Assembly (NCBI GenBank): GCA_029239165.1
Contig: JAQZBG010000002.1
Coordinates: forward strand, 1 to 64,000
Reading direction: 5' to 3'
Length of the DNA: 64,000 bases
From: Microbacterium sp.
GTDB lineage: Bacteria > Actinomycetota > Actinomycetes > Actinomycetales > Microbacteriaceae
Shown here: one piece after another, positions 31,957-40,470 of the stretch
How the letters are laid out: the number at the start of each line of letters is the position of its first letter
How positions within the stretch are numbered: position 1 is the first letter of the stretch
The notes under the pieces: generated by a model
Told to the model about the DNA's origin: nothing
Databases searched by the model: none
Seen by the model: the letters and a program-made list of their open reading frames with translations, nothing else
Position numbers and translations under genes: made by a program

Positions 31957-32345
31957 TGGGCCACCTCCGCCAGCTCGAGGCCGTAGTTCGCGCCGCGCTT
32001 CACGGCAATCCAGGTGCCTCGCACCATGCCGTGCTCGAGCGTGACCTGCGACAGCATGTCCACGAGCCCCTGTCCGAAGAACGGGTACTCCGTGCCGTCG
32101 CCCTGGTTGACGAACCAGAAGCGTGCAGCGCTGCGGCCGCGCTCGAGTCGGTCGAGCTCGAGGGAGGCCTCGAAGGGCTCGTTGGGGCGCCACTCGATCG
32201 GGTGACCCCACTCGGTGCTCGCCTCGCCGGGGGCGCCGTAGGTGTACTCGAGGAGCACGCGGTACGGGATCTGCGTCTGGGTCTCGCGGTCGTATCGGGT
32301 GCGGGTGCCGTACGGGACGAGCTTGAGACTGTTCGTCTTCGTCAT
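31953..32345 (-). CDS. Unknown 130-residue protein
   Basis: Overlaps both neighbours. Beta-rich (YRVLLEYTYG, ARFWFVNQGDG) with aromatic residues. No motif is recognised. Operon position places it among replication-associated genes. Confidence 0.65.
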   Translation of the reverse strand: MTKTNSLKLVPYGTRTRYDRETQTQIPYRVLLEYTYGAPGEASTEWGHPIEWRPNEPFEASLELDRLERGRSAARFWFVNQGDGTEYPFFGQGLVDMLSQVTLEHGMVRGTWIAVKRGANYGLELAEVAQ

Positions 32346-32848
32346 ACCGCCATCTCCTGCTTCACGACGCGGGACGGGTCCTTCACGTTGCGGATCTCGC
32401 GCCAGGCGCGGAGGCTCAGCGGGCCGGTCGGGAAGGGGATGGTCATCTCGTCCAGCAGGGCGTCCTCGGCGCTGCCGGCGATCTGGTCGAGCACGTCGTG
32501 GAGGTGCTGCTTCCAGAGGGAGACGAGCCGGGAATTGTGGCCGTCGAGCCAGGTGAGGCGCCGCTCCGTCAGGTCGATGGAGGCGATCAGGTGGCGGCGG
32601 AACGCGATGGTCTTCTGGTACACCTCGGCGCTGCAGTTCGGGTCCTCGGCGCGCTTGGCGATCACGGAGTCGATGTACCAGAGGTGCTCGATCAGGGCGG
32701 TGAGCGTCCTGCGGATCACCTCGGGGTCCTGGAAGGGACTGCTGTGGCTCGCGGTGTACTTCAGGTCGTCGGTGACGACCTCGGCGAAGTCCTCGTCGTC
32801 CATCGCGATGAGCTGGGGGGCGGTGTATTCGGCGGTGCTTTCGGTCAT
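32342..32848 (-). CDS. Unknown helical 168-residue protein
   Basis: All-helical appearance with conserved-looking stretches IRRTLTALIEHLWYIDS and HLIASIDLTERRLTWLDG. AAGG precedes the ATG. Could be a structural or regulatory protein of replication. No family recognised. Confidence 0.65.
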   Translation of the reverse strand: MTESTAEYTAPQLIAMDDEDFAEVVTDDLKYTASHSSPFQDPEVIRRTLTALIEHLWYIDSVIAKRAEDPNCSAEVYQKTIAFRRHLIASIDLTERRLTWLDGHNSRLVSLWKQHLHDVLDQIAGSAEDALLDEMTIPFPTGPLSLRAWREIRNVKDPSRVVKQEMAV

Positions 32849-32869
32849 GGTCTTGCCTTTCGTTCGGGG

Positions 32870-33082
32870 TCAGTACTGGATGGGGTTCGGGCCGCGGTGG
32901 CGGCGGAGGTGGAAGGAGCGGCTGATGAGCTGGTCTCGGGCCCACGCCGCGAGGTGCTCGCCGTCTTGCGTCACTGAGGACTCGAGGAGGGCACGCTCTT
33001 CGTCGCTTAGCGCGATATGCAGACGGTGTGGGCGGGTGCGGCCGCGCTTGTAGACGCCCCGGCCCCGTGGCCTAGGTGCCAT
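32870..33082 (-). CDS. Ribbon-helix-helix-like DNA-binding protein
   Basis: The 70-residue basic protein has a short strand HRLHIALS followed by two helices (DEERALLESSV, EHLAAWARDQLIS), the ribbon-helix-helix plan of Arc/MobC-type regulators. The N-terminus is Arg/Pro-rich. It overlaps the upstream gene by 11 bases with the ATG start at 33082 (GAGGG in front); a GTG at 33091 is the alternative. Confidence 0.65.
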   Translation of the reverse strand: MAPRPRGRGVYKRGRTRPHRLHIALSDEERALLESSVTQDGEHLAAWARDQLISRSFHLRRHRGPNPIQY

Positions 33083-33785
33083 CGCCCTCACCCCTGATGA
33101 GGCGGACGAGCTTCACGGCCTCGCCGAGCCACACGGTGAACTCGGTGCCGGAGGTGATGACCGGGCGGATGTTCTGCCACGACTTGCCGTCGTTGTAGCG
33201 GAGGTCCCGCTCCGTGGCCTCGCGGATCAGGCGGGCGGCGCGCTGCTGGTGCGCCCATGCGGGCTCGTCCTTGATCTGCTTCAGCGCGTTCGCATCCGGG
33301 GCGTAGTCAACGAAGTGTTCGCGGGGTAGGCCGATGGGGTCGGTGACAAGCGCGCTCTCGAAGGTGAAGCCGCGCCTGCCGGCCGCCGTGACGCCCTCCT
33401 TCCACCCAGCCCGGAAGGCGACGTTGGCGCTCGGCTCGACGGCGAGTACCCACCAGTAGCGCAGGAAGTGCGCGGGCTTCTTCAGGTCACCCTTGCGGTG
33501 CTCGGGCGCCTCTTGGCCCGGCTTCTTCACCGAGTCGGCCAGGCGGTACTCGTTCGACACCTGCACGAGGCTGAAACCCAGCTCCACGCGCTGCCAGCCG
33601 GCGTCTCGCGGCGCCTTCAGCGCCTTCCGCACCGAGGCACCCAGGAACGGTTCTGCGCCCGCAGGCGGCAGCGAGCGGCGGAGGACGGTCTGCTTCACCG
33701 GGGGGATGTTGAATGCGGCGCCGGTCGCCGCCTCCTCGCGAATCTGACGGAAGTACGCCGCCCAGTTCTCGGACCCCTCAGTCAT
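33072..33785 (-). CDS. Unknown 237-residue protein
   Basis: Mixed alpha/beta protein with WRVELGFSL-type strands in the middle and a helical C-terminal quarter. It overlaps the gene on either side by a few bases. The sequence has no obvious motif; a single-domain accessory protein of replication is a reasonable guess. Confidence 0.6.
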   Translation of the reverse strand: MTEGSENWAAYFRQIREEAATGAAFNIPPVKQTVLRRSLPPAGAEPFLGASVRKALKAPRDAGWQRVELGFSLVQVSNEYRLADSVKKPGQEAPEHRKGDLKKPAHFLRYWWVLAVEPSANVAFRAGWKEGVTAAGRRGFTFESALVTDPIGLPREHFVDYAPDANALKQIKDEPAWAHQQRAARLIREATERDLRYNDGKSWQNIRPVITSGTEFTVWLGEAVKLVRLIRGEGDGT

Positions 33786-34164
33786 CGGACACCAGCTGTG
33801 CGAGCCGGTCGGGCTCCTCGACGTAGATCAGCTTCGTGCCGGCGCCCATGAGCGCCTGCAGCCACATCTCCTCGGTGAACGACCCGGGCGTGCGCGGGGG
33901 CGCGGTGAGGGTGAAGGAGAGCGCGCTCTTGATGCTCTCGTACCGCTCTGCGTTCTCGGGCTTGATGACGACGTGCTCGCTGTAGAACGGCGCCGGCTCC
34001 CCGAAGCACATGATGCGGCCGGGAGACCCGGGCACCGCGGGGACCATCTCGATCAGGTAGGGCAGGTTCAGCTCGCCCTTCGCCTGACGGATCATCGCCT
34101 TCTGGTCCTGTGTGAGGTGCTCGGGGTGCGGCCAGAGCGGGAGCGGGATGACGGTGGCGGTCAT
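33778..34164 (-). CDS. Unknown 128-residue protein
   Basis: ATG at 34164 overlaps the previous stop (ATGA). Strand-rich with PYLIEMVPAVPG and FYSEHVVIKPE. The C-terminal helix is acidic. Not recognised. Confidence 0.6.
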   Translation of the reverse strand: MTATVIPLPLWPHPEHLTQDQKAMIRQAKGELNLPYLIEMVPAVPGSPGRIMCFGEPAPFYSEHVVIKPENAERYESIKSALSFTLTAPPRTPGSFTEEMWLQALMGAGTKLIYVEEPDRLAQLVSDD

Positions 34165-34553
34165 GCCGCGGCCTCCTTCGCCTTGTTCACTCGCCACTTC
34201 ACCGACGACCAGGGCTGCTCGAGGATGCGGGCGAGGAAGCCGGAGCTGGTGCCCATCTCGACGATCAGGGCGGTGAGCTTGGGGTTGGTCTCGTTCTGCT
34301 GCTTCAGCAGGAACTCCTCGAGGATCCACTCGAGGGTCTCGGGGTTGAAACGGCCGCCGGTGTGGTCGGTCTTCTCGACGCGCTGCCGGGCGTAGAAGCG
34401 CGAGACGCGGGCGAGGGCCGAGATGTGGCTCAGCGACCAGATGCCGTGCTCGGCGAGCAGGCGCACAGCTTCGGCCTTCTGGAACTCGTCGAAGCCGGCG
34501 CTGCGCCTGTAGATGTCGAGCGCCTCGCGGATCGCTCGCTGGTTGTCAGCCAT
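34161..34553 (-). CDS. Helix-turn-helix protein
   Basis: The 130-residue protein contains two HTH-like units: SLSHISALARVSRFYARQRV (about 41-60), and GFLARILEQPWSSVKWRVNKA near the C-terminus. Proteins of this type are common next to phage primases. It could regulate the leftward operon or bind the origin, and is one of the candidates for binding the repeated palindrome, without direct evidence. Confidence 0.65.
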   Translation of the reverse strand: MADNQRAIREALDIYRRSAGFDEFQKAEAVRLLAEHGIWSLSHISALARVSRFYARQRVEKTDHTGGRFNPETLEWILEEFLLKQQNETNPKLTALIVEMGTSSGFLARILEQPWSSVKWRVNKAKEAAA

Positions 34554-37173
34554 TGGTCAGAACTCCTTTCAAGCGCACGGTCTCGACGCCGCTCTCTGCC
34601 TTGCGCTCGACACGCCCCTGGGCGACGAGCTCCTCGATGAGGTCGATGACATCTCGCCTTCGGTTCTTGAAGCGGGCGAGACGGTGGATGGCGGCGAGCG
34701 GCATGTGCCCGCCGTGGGCGATGACGGCCTGCTCGATCGCGTTGACCTCGCGGGTGCGGAGGGACTCGTCGGTCAGCTCGACCATGGTCAGCGTGTTGGT
34801 GGCCCACTCCTCCGCCTGCTCGAGCGCGATGAGCATGTCGTCCATGCTCATCTGCAGGCGTCCGTCCGAGAGAGCGACGAGCGCGGCGCAGCGCATGACG
34901 GTCTCGCGGAGGCGGCGGAAGGTGGGCTTCAGCCTGTCGGTGTAGGTCGGGTGCTGTAGCGCGATCTTGGTGAGGGCGCGCTTGAACTCGCCGTGTCGGG
35001 CGATGACATCGCGCGGGATCTTCATGCGGTTGGGCTTGCCGTCGGCGCGGGAGATCGCCTGGATGGCGCTGCCGAACTCACTGGCCCACTGCTGGTACAT
35101 CAGGGCGCCGGATGCGACCTCAGGGGTCTCCTCGTCGATCTCTCCGTCGTGGAGGTAGTCGTCGTCGCCGTCGTCCTCGGTCGGCAGCGCGCCGATGGCC
35201 CAGACGAATCGGTTGAGGAAGCCGGACTCCCAGTCGTCGGGGCTCATCACGTCGGTCATCCCTCGCGGGGTGCCCATGAAGTGCGCCGTCATGAACGCGC
35301 GCGCGCTCTTGCCGCTGATCTCCTTCTTCGTCGCACGGTAGACCGCGCCCACATCGCCGTCGTACACGTCGGTCACGACGCCGGGCATCTCCGAGTACGG
35401 GCCCTGGATCTTCTTCCAGACCTGGATCTTGGTGTGCGCCTCGTCCATGTGGAACCAGGTCGCCTGCCCGTCCTTGCCGATCAGCGTCTCCACCAGCGAC
35501 TCGGGGGTGTGGTTGCCGCCGATGTCCGGGGTCTCGGAGAGGAGGTAGTAGGCCTTGAAGATGTGCTTGACGACGCGAAGGGCCTCGGTCTTGCCGGAGC
35601 CGGTGGTGCCGACGATGCCCTGGTAAAGGTTCAGGGGACGGTCGTTGCTACCGGGCCGCGGGAGGACGGCCTGCGGGCTGAGGATGACGGAGAGGACGGT
35701 CCAGCGGTTCATCCGGTAGTACGGGAGGTTGACGGTGTCGAAGGTGAGGTTCGCCCAGTCGATGAACCGGGATCCCCACCACTCGCATGCCGGGCTGGCG
35801 ACCCGCTCGCGCTCGGCGTCGGTGAGGAAGCTGATGCGGGTGGGCTCGTCGTAGTTCGGGCGCTCGCCGACGGGCGCGGCCTCGACGGTGGATCCGTCGG
35901 CCTTCGCGAGGTCCTCGCGCGCCTGGTCGAGCTCGCGCCAGAGGGCGTTCTCGGTGATGCACTTCGAGTCCTCGTCGACGAAGGTCTCGCCGCCGAAGCT
36001 GATGCCGGTGGCGCGCGCGGCCGCGGAGTGCCAGACGACGGTCGCGGCCTCCTGGTCGGTGAACCCGCTGCGCAGGAGGGCCGCGAGCAGCTGGCGCCTT
36101 CTGCCCCAGAGGGCACCGTCGCCTTCCTTCTCGGGGCGCGACCCCCACACGGTGATGAACATCTCCGAGCCGATGGTCGGGAAAGCGCGGTCGAGGGGGA
36201 AGCCGTTCCAGGGAAGGAGCGGCGGCCGCGTCTCAAGCGGGGGCTCCTCGAACTGGCCGGCGGTGGTGCGATCGGCGGATTCCCACTGCTCGATGATCTT
36301 GTCGGCGCCCCACGAGGGGTACGTCGGCGTGTGGTCGAGGAGCAGCTGGACGGCGCGGTCGTTGGTGAGCGCGTAGGCGTTGGAGCGGGCCATGCGGGCC
36401 AGCCAGCATGCGGCCGCGAAGACGGTGTCGTGCCAGCCGGCGCCGGGCGCCCACTTCGCGGGGAGGGCCTGCAGGCTGGAGACGATCGAGCGGAGCTTCC
36501 GCTCTTCGGTCTCGGATGCGACCTCGGGGATGTCGCCGTCCCACTGCTCGGTCTTGTGCTCGTGGTTCCCCTCCTCCTTGCGGAGGTAGTCGATCCAGGC
36601 CTCGGGCAGGTACTCGAGGTCCTCGAGCCGCGGCGGCTCGGCCATGAGCTCGCCCTCGGCGTCGTACCAGACATACTCGGGGTGGCCCTCGGCGTCGGGG
36701 TTTCTGCTGGGCGCGACGAGTGAATAGCGGTGCGAGTGCTGGATGACCTCGATGTCCTTGGCGGCCTTGCCCACCATCTCGACGTGCTCGGGGAGCACGA
36801 AGAAGTACTGGCGACTGGCGCTGTCCTGGCCGCGGGAGGTGGAACTCGGCGTGCCCGGGAGGGGGCCGAGCTTCGCCTCGAGGGCGGCGAGCTGGGCCGC
36901 GCCCTCCTTCGTGCCGTAGTCGTCTACGTCGATGCGAGCTTCGAGGAGGCCGGCGCGGAGTGCGATGTTGGCGGTCTGGGGGTCCTGGTTCCGCCACTCC
37001 TTCGTCTCCGGGTCTTTCCAGAGGAAGCCGTTCTGGATCCAGTCGGCGACCTTCTCGGGGGTGACGGTTCCGTCGGCGCCGGTCGCGCCGAAGGGCACGG
37101 GCCGCTTGTCTCGGACGGGGATCGGCTGGAATCCCCGCTCGAGATAGAAGGGAGCCGCTGCTGAGTAGGTCAC
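34546..37173 (-). CDS. Primase-polymerase / helicase fusion
   Basis: This 875-residue protein probably primes and unwinds phage DNA. The N-terminal 190 residues resemble the bifunctional primase-polymerase domain, with catalytic acids in RIDVDDYG (about 80-87) and the loop SSTSRGQDSASRQYFF. The C-terminal half has a Walker A GIVGTTGSGKTE near residue 520 and Walker B WFHMDEAH near 575. The start is GTG at 37173, with no clear ribosome-binding site. No separate DNA polymerase is seen in the window. Confidence 0.85.
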   Translation of the reverse strand: MTYSAAAPFYLERGFQPIPVRDKRPVPFGATGADGTVTPEKVADWIQNGFLWKDPETKEWRNQDPQTANIALRAGLLEARIDVDDYGTKEGAAQLAALEAKLGPLPGTPSSTSRGQDSASRQYFFVLPEHVEMVGKAAKDIEVIQHSHRYSLVAPSRNPDAEGHPEYVWYDAEGELMAEPPRLEDLEYLPEAWIDYLRKEEGNHEHKTEQWDGDIPEVASETEERKLRSIVSSLQALPAKWAPGAGWHDTVFAAACWLARMARSNAYALTNDRAVQLLLDHTPTYPSWGADKIIEQWESADRTTAGQFEEPPLETRPPLLPWNGFPLDRAFPTIGSEMFITVWGSRPEKEGDGALWGRRRQLLAALLRSGFTDQEAATVVWHSAAARATGISFGGETFVDEDSKCITENALWRELDQAREDLAKADGSTVEAAPVGERPNYDEPTRISFLTDAERERVASPACEWWGSRFIDWANLTFDTVNLPYYRMNRWTVLSVILSPQAVLPRPGSNDRPLNLYQGIVGTTGSGKTEALRVVKHIFKAYYLLSETPDIGGNHTPESLVETLIGKDGQATWFHMDEAHTKIQVWKKIQGPYSEMPGVVTDVYDGDVGAVYRATKKEISGKSARAFMTAHFMGTPRGMTDVMSPDDWESGFLNRFVWAIGALPTEDDGDDDYLHDGEIDEETPEVASGALMYQQWASEFGSAIQAISRADGKPNRMKIPRDVIARHGEFKRALTKIALQHPTYTDRLKPTFRRLRETVMRCAALVALSDGRLQMSMDDMLIALEQAEEWATNTLTMVELTDESLRTREVNAIEQAVIAHGGHMPLAAIHRLARFKNRRRDVIDLIEELVAQGRVERKAESGVETVRLKGVLTNG

Positions 37174-37234
37174 GCGAGCGTGGGCTTCTGGTACTGCAAG
37201 AGGGTCGCGCTCCTTCTCGATTAGCTGGATGATT

Positions 37235-37336
37235 TGGTGGACCGGGGAGGACTCGAACCTCCGACCTTCGCTGGCGGCGAGGGAACCCCCACCCTCTGTG
37301 CCATGGCGACGCTCTGCCGTGCTGAGCTACCGGTCC
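37235..37336 (-). tRNA. tRNA-like gene with enlarged anticodon region
   Basis: On the minus strand, 102 bases with a perfect 7-bp acceptor stem GGACCGG/CCGGTCC, discriminator A and encoded CCA. A four-bp D stem GCTC/GAGC and a perfect T arm GGAGG-TTCGAGT-CCTCC are present, as is AGGTC in the variable position. Between D arm and variable loop lie about 46 bases instead of the usual 17. TCGC can pair with GCGA at the ends, leaving an insert that contains its own hairpin (GAGGG/CCCTC). A classical 7-base loop ATGGCAC with anticodon GGC (Ala) can be drawn but its stem is poor. Isotype unassigned. Confidence 0.6.
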
Positions 37337-37376
37337 AGGTGGGCGGGGAGGTGAAGCGCTCCCCGCCCGGGTCTTG

Positions 37377-37529
37377 CTACTCGGCCTCGAACTCGATCTC
37401 CTCGAGCGACATGAGCTGCTCGTGGGCTTCGTCCTGGCCTTCGGCCGTGAGGCCGCTCGGGTGGTCGGGATCCAGATGGTCGTCGTTGTCCGGCGTGTAG
37501 TAGCCGGTCACCTTGATGCGGCCGCCCAT
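37377..37529 (-). CDS. Unknown acidic 50-residue protein
   Basis: ATGA overlap with the upstream gene. Short, very acidic and histidine-containing (DNDDHLDPDHPSG, then MSLEEIEFEAE). Located between the possible ssDNA-binding protein and the tRNA-like gene. No family recognised. Confidence 0.6.
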   Translation of the reverse strand: MGGRIKVTGYYTPDNDDHLDPDHPSGLTAEGQDEAHEQLMSLEEIEFEAE

Positions 37530-38338
37530 CAGAAGCCCTGCCCGCCCGCGGCGGCCGCGTCCTGCAGTGCCGTGTTGGCGGCCGGCGGCGTGCCCCAGCT
37601 CGGAGCCGGTGCGCCGGTCGGCGCGGCGCCACCCGGCTGCGTGGCCCACGAGGGCGCCGGGGCGCCCGCACCAGCGGCGGCGACCGCGGCCGGGGCCTGG
37701 CCGGTCAGCTCGGCGATGTAGGCCTTCGCCTCGGGGGTCTTGAAGGGATACTCGATGATGAGCTCGTCGTCGGCGTTGAGCCACTCGGCGACGGGCACGC
37801 CCTCGGTACGGCGCGGGGTCGTGTTCACGTCCCCGGCCTTGTTGAAGAAGTTCACCTCGTTGCTGCCGAGCGGGTTCCACTTGTCGGGCTCGATCGGGTC
37901 CGAGATGGTCACGCCGAGGCGCTTGCCCATCATGAAGTTCACGTCGGGCAGGCGGCCGGCGACGAGGTCCTCGTCGCTAACGCCGAGCGCACCCCAGAAG
38001 TCGAAGTAGTTCTTCGCCGGCTTGCCCTGGGGGGCGCCGTCCTTGGGGGCGAAGCGCGTGAACAGCGGGATGCGCACCTGGAAGTAGCGCTTCATGCCGA
38101 GCGGCGAATCGTCGACGATCTGCAGCGCGACGCGCAGCACCTTCTTCTTGCCGTTCGGGCCGGTGCCGCCGAAGTCCGCGACCTCCACGCGCTTGCTCGG
38201 GTCGTCCTTCTTCAGCGGGACGACGGCGACCTGATACTCACCTCTGGGCAGCGGGGGGAACTTGCCGTTCCCGCTCGAGGACTGGGACTCCTTGAGGGCG
38301 TCGGCGGCGTACTGGTCGGTTTCAACTGCGAAAGACAT
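37529..38338 (-). CDS. Possible single-stranded DNA-binding protein
   Basis: The 269-residue protein has a beta-rich core of about 200 residues (YQVAVVPLKKDD, VLRVALQIVDD, YFQVRIPLFTRF) and a Pro/Ala/Gly-rich flexible tail ending in GGQGF. That overall plan (OB-like core plus disordered tail) and its neighbours, a Sak4-like ATPase and a RecB-like nuclease, suggest a recombination ssDNA-binding protein. AAGGAGAGGAGA precedes the ATG. Family not certain. Confidence 0.5.
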   Translation of the reverse strand: MSFAVETDQYAADALKESQSSSGNGKFPPLPRGEYQVAVVPLKKDDPSKRVEVADFGGTGPNGKKKVLRVALQIVDDSPLGMKRYFQVRIPLFTRFAPKDGAPQGKPAKNYFDFWGALGVSDEDLVAGRLPDVNFMMGKRLGVTISDPIEPDKWNPLGSNEVNFFNKAGDVNTTPRRTEGVPVAEWLNADDELIIEYPFKTPEAKAYIAELTGQAPAAVAAAGAGAPAPSWATQPGGAAPTGAPAPSWGTPPAANTALQDAAAAGGQGF

Positions 38339-38353
38339 TGCTGTCTCCTCTCC

Positions 38354-39205
38354 TTAGGCCGCGACTGCGGCGGGCTGTGCGAACGTGGGTGCGGGGGTGG
38401 ATGCCGCGGGGGCGGCGAGGTGCTGGTCGAGCTTGGCGTACAGGTCGAGCAGCGAGAAGTCGGTCATCCGGTTCTCGAGGAACTTGGAGTACCGGTTCTT
38501 CGTGACGTGGATGTCGGACTCGCCGAGGTTGGCGACCAGCTCGGTCTCGTTGCCCTCGCCCTTCTTCTGGAAGGAGAGGTGCGCGACGATCGAGGGGACG
38601 CCAGCGATCGAGTCCTTCGCGCCGCCCTGGAGCTTCGGGACGAGCGACACGGAGCCCGTCTCCTCGGTGGCGACCCGCTCGTGCAGCACGAAGATCGGCG
38701 TGGTGTGCGGGGCGTTGTGCAGTGCCCGCACGATGCGCATCGTCTCCTGGCCGACGAGACCCCAGGCCGCCTGCGTGTCGAGCTGGCCCTTGGAGTTCGT
38801 GGTGGTCGTGGTGAGGTACTGGACCATGACCTCCTGGAACACGTTGAGCGTGTCGATGAGCGTGAACTCGAAGCCGTAGTCGTTGAGGATGATGTCGTTC
38901 AGGATGCCCAGCGTGTTGCCGTAGGCGTTGGCGCCCGTGGGGTTCACGTTGTTGCTCTCGATGACGAGGCGGCCCTCGACCTTGGCCTGCATGATCTCGT
39001 CGTCGTTGATCACGGACTCGGCGCCCTGGTCGATGTCCAGCAGCAGCACGCGCGGGTTGTTCGGGCGCTTGACGAGTTCGGCCGCGAGGCTGGTCTTGCG
39101 GGTGCCCGGGCGGCCGTAGAGCAGGATGCTCTTCGGGTATCCGAAGCTGTCGGTGCCGCTGCCAACGGCGGAGAGCCAAGGCGGGGTTGCGAAAGTAGTG
39201 GTCAT
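38354..39205 (-). CDS. Sak4-like RecA-fold ATPase
   Basis: The 283-residue protein has Walker A GRPGTRKTSLA (31-41) and a Walker B-like strand FTLIDTLN (about 114-121) in a compact RecA core. A Pro/Ala-rich tail follows. Sak4-type proteins anneal or exchange DNA strands with help from an ssDNA-binding protein. Genes for both partners and an exonuclease flank it, which makes a single-strand-annealing recombination module. Function inferred from this context. Confidence 0.75.
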   Translation of the reverse strand: MTTTFATPPWLSAVGSGTDSFGYPKSILLYGRPGTRKTSLAAELVKRPNNPRVLLLDIDQGAESVINDDEIMQAKVEGRLVIESNNVNPTGANAYGNTLGILNDIILNDYGFEFTLIDTLNVFQEVMVQYLTTTTTNSKGQLDTQAAWGLVGQETMRIVRALHNAPHTTPIFVLHERVATEETGSVSLVPKLQGGAKDSIAGVPSIVAHLSFQKKGEGNETELVANLGESDIHVTKNRYSKFLENRMTDFSLLDLYAKLDQHLAAPAASTPAPTFAQPAAVAA

Positions 39206-39244
39206 TTCTGGTGTCCTCTCTCGAGACGGAAGTGTATGGGGCGA

Positions 39245-39256
39245 TTAGCTAGATAA
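39245..39256. promoter_or_regulatory. Operator-like palindrome before the Sak4-like gene
   Basis: TTAGCTAGATAA in the short gap upstream of the leftward ATPase gene. A TACACT that could be a -10 lies just downstream in the leftward direction, but no -35 is seen. Matches the repeated element. Confidence 0.55.
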
Positions 39257-39264
39257 GGCGAGGT

Positions 39265-40251
39265 TCACGCTCCGATCGGGGCAGCCACCTCGATGTCGGG
39301 CACCGCCGTCTGCTCCTTCTCGAAGCTGCAGGCGTAGCAGTCCGGGTGGCTGTCGAAGTCCACGAACGCGGCTCCGGTCTCGAGGCGGGCGAAGATGTCC
39401 GCACCGCGGTCGATGAGCGAGAGCGCGTAGTCGTGGTTGTAGTCGAACGTCAGCATCCAGATGTCGCGGTTCTTCGACGGGTCTTCGTAGCCGGATGCGC
39501 CCGGGTCGTCGAAGTAGCCGTTGCCGTCGCGGTTCAACCACGCGATCGTGCCGCGGACGGCGGGACGCCCCTCGAGCCGGCGCCCGTGCATGTAGAGCGT
39601 CTGCTGGCCGAAGTAGCCGTCCATCTTGTAGACCATCTTCGCCATCTCCTGCTCGTACTGCGTGTACGAGAGGCTCACGACGGCGTCACCGCCGAGGTTC
39701 AGCTTGTAGCCGCCTCGGTAGGCCTTGGTGTCCTTCTGCTTCACCCAGCGGCGAAGCTCTTCCCCGCGCTGGATGGCGAGGAAGTCCTGGAGGAGGGCGC
39801 TCTTCTTGCGCGTCGACCCCTTCAGGTCCACGATCTGCCCGGGCAGGTCGATGTCGATCGTGCCGTAGACCGGGCCGTAGCCGGGGATCTCGCAGATTAG
39901 GATGCGGCGCTCGGAGCGAGTGCCGACAGGCAGGCCGAAGTTCGCCTGGACGATGCGGGCGAATGCCTCACGCTCCGTCTGAGAGAGCTCTGTCTCGCGC
40001 TCCCACTTCGTCACCTCGTTGATACGGGACTCCATGAGTCCGTGTCCCGCAGTCCCCCACTCACGGCCGAACCATGGCCGCTCCGCCTGCGGGCTGGTGC
40101 GCTCGATACCGCGCATCTTCATGGCGAGGCATCTGTCGCAGCGATCGCAGAGATCGCTCGCGCCGATTCTGGTCTGCAGGGTGCGGGCCGTCGGCATCCG
40201 GAAGAGCTGGACGAGTGCGTAGCGCAGCTCGTCATCGCTGAGAACGTTCAT
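39265..40251 (-). CDS. Cas4/RecB-like PD-(D/E)XK exonuclease
   Basis: The 328-residue protein has the nuclease motif GTIDIDLPGQIVDLKG (acidic residues at about 133 and 142, K144) and H70 in TAGHGLME. Cysteines C35, C38 and C41 (CDRCDRC) and C305/C308 (CYAC) frame the nuclease, as in Cas4/AddB-type Fe-S nucleases. It would resect DNA ends for recombination. ATG at 40251 chosen since GGAGG is five bases before it; a GTG two codons upstream lacks that. Confidence 0.82.
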   Translation of the reverse strand: MNVLSDDELRYALVQLFRMPTARTLQTRIGASDLCDRCDRCLAMKMRGIERTSPQAERPWFGREWGTAGHGLMESRINEVTKWERETELSQTEREAFARIVQANFGLPVGTRSERRILICEIPGYGPVYGTIDIDLPGQIVDLKGSTRKKSALLQDFLAIQRGEELRRWVKQKDTKAYRGGYKLNLGGDAVVSLSYTQYEQEMAKMVYKMDGYFGQQTLYMHGRRLEGRPAVRGTIAWLNRDGNGYFDDPGASGYEDPSKNRDIWMLTFDYNHDYALSLIDRGADIFARLETGAAFVDFDSHPDCYACSFEKEQTAVPDIEVAAPIGA

Positions 40252-40364
40252 GCCCACCTCCTCCTCTTGAACTTCGGCTTCCCGGGGTTGACCGGGGGTT
40301 TCGTTTGCACCGGGCGCGGTGCGCCCTTCGCTGGCCTCCTTGAGAGACCACCTGCTCGTCGCAT
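40248..40364 (-). CDS. Unknown basic 38-residue protein, first gene of leftward operon
   Basis: AAGGAG seven bases before the ATG, and ATGA overlap with the nuclease start. The peptide is Arg/Lys/Pro-rich, ending FKRRRWA. It is the first gene after the promoter-operator at 40.4 kb. It may bind DNA/RNA or mainly serve to couple translation of the nuclease. Confidence 0.6.
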   Translation of the reverse strand: MRRAGGLSRRPAKGAPRPVQTKPPVNPGKPKFKRRRWA

Positions 40365-40417
40365 CCTGACTCCTTTTTCTTCGCCGTTCTCGCCGCTTGG
40401 CGATAGCTCAAAGGTAG

Positions 40418-40461
40418 CCGTATTTAGCTAGCTAAATCAAGTGCGAGAACCGCTTAATTTG
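40418..40461 (-). promoter_or_regulatory. Promoter-operator module for the leftward recombination operon
   Basis: On the minus strand TTGATT (-35), 18 bases, TACCTT (-10) reads toward 40364. A perfect 16-bp palindrome ATTTAGCTAGCTAAAT (40422-40437) covers the -35 and spacer. To its right lies CCGCTTAATTTGG, the far part of a roughly 40-bp element repeated in inverse orientation at 57833-57872. Confidence 0.8.
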
Positions 40462-40470
40462 GGGTCAGTT

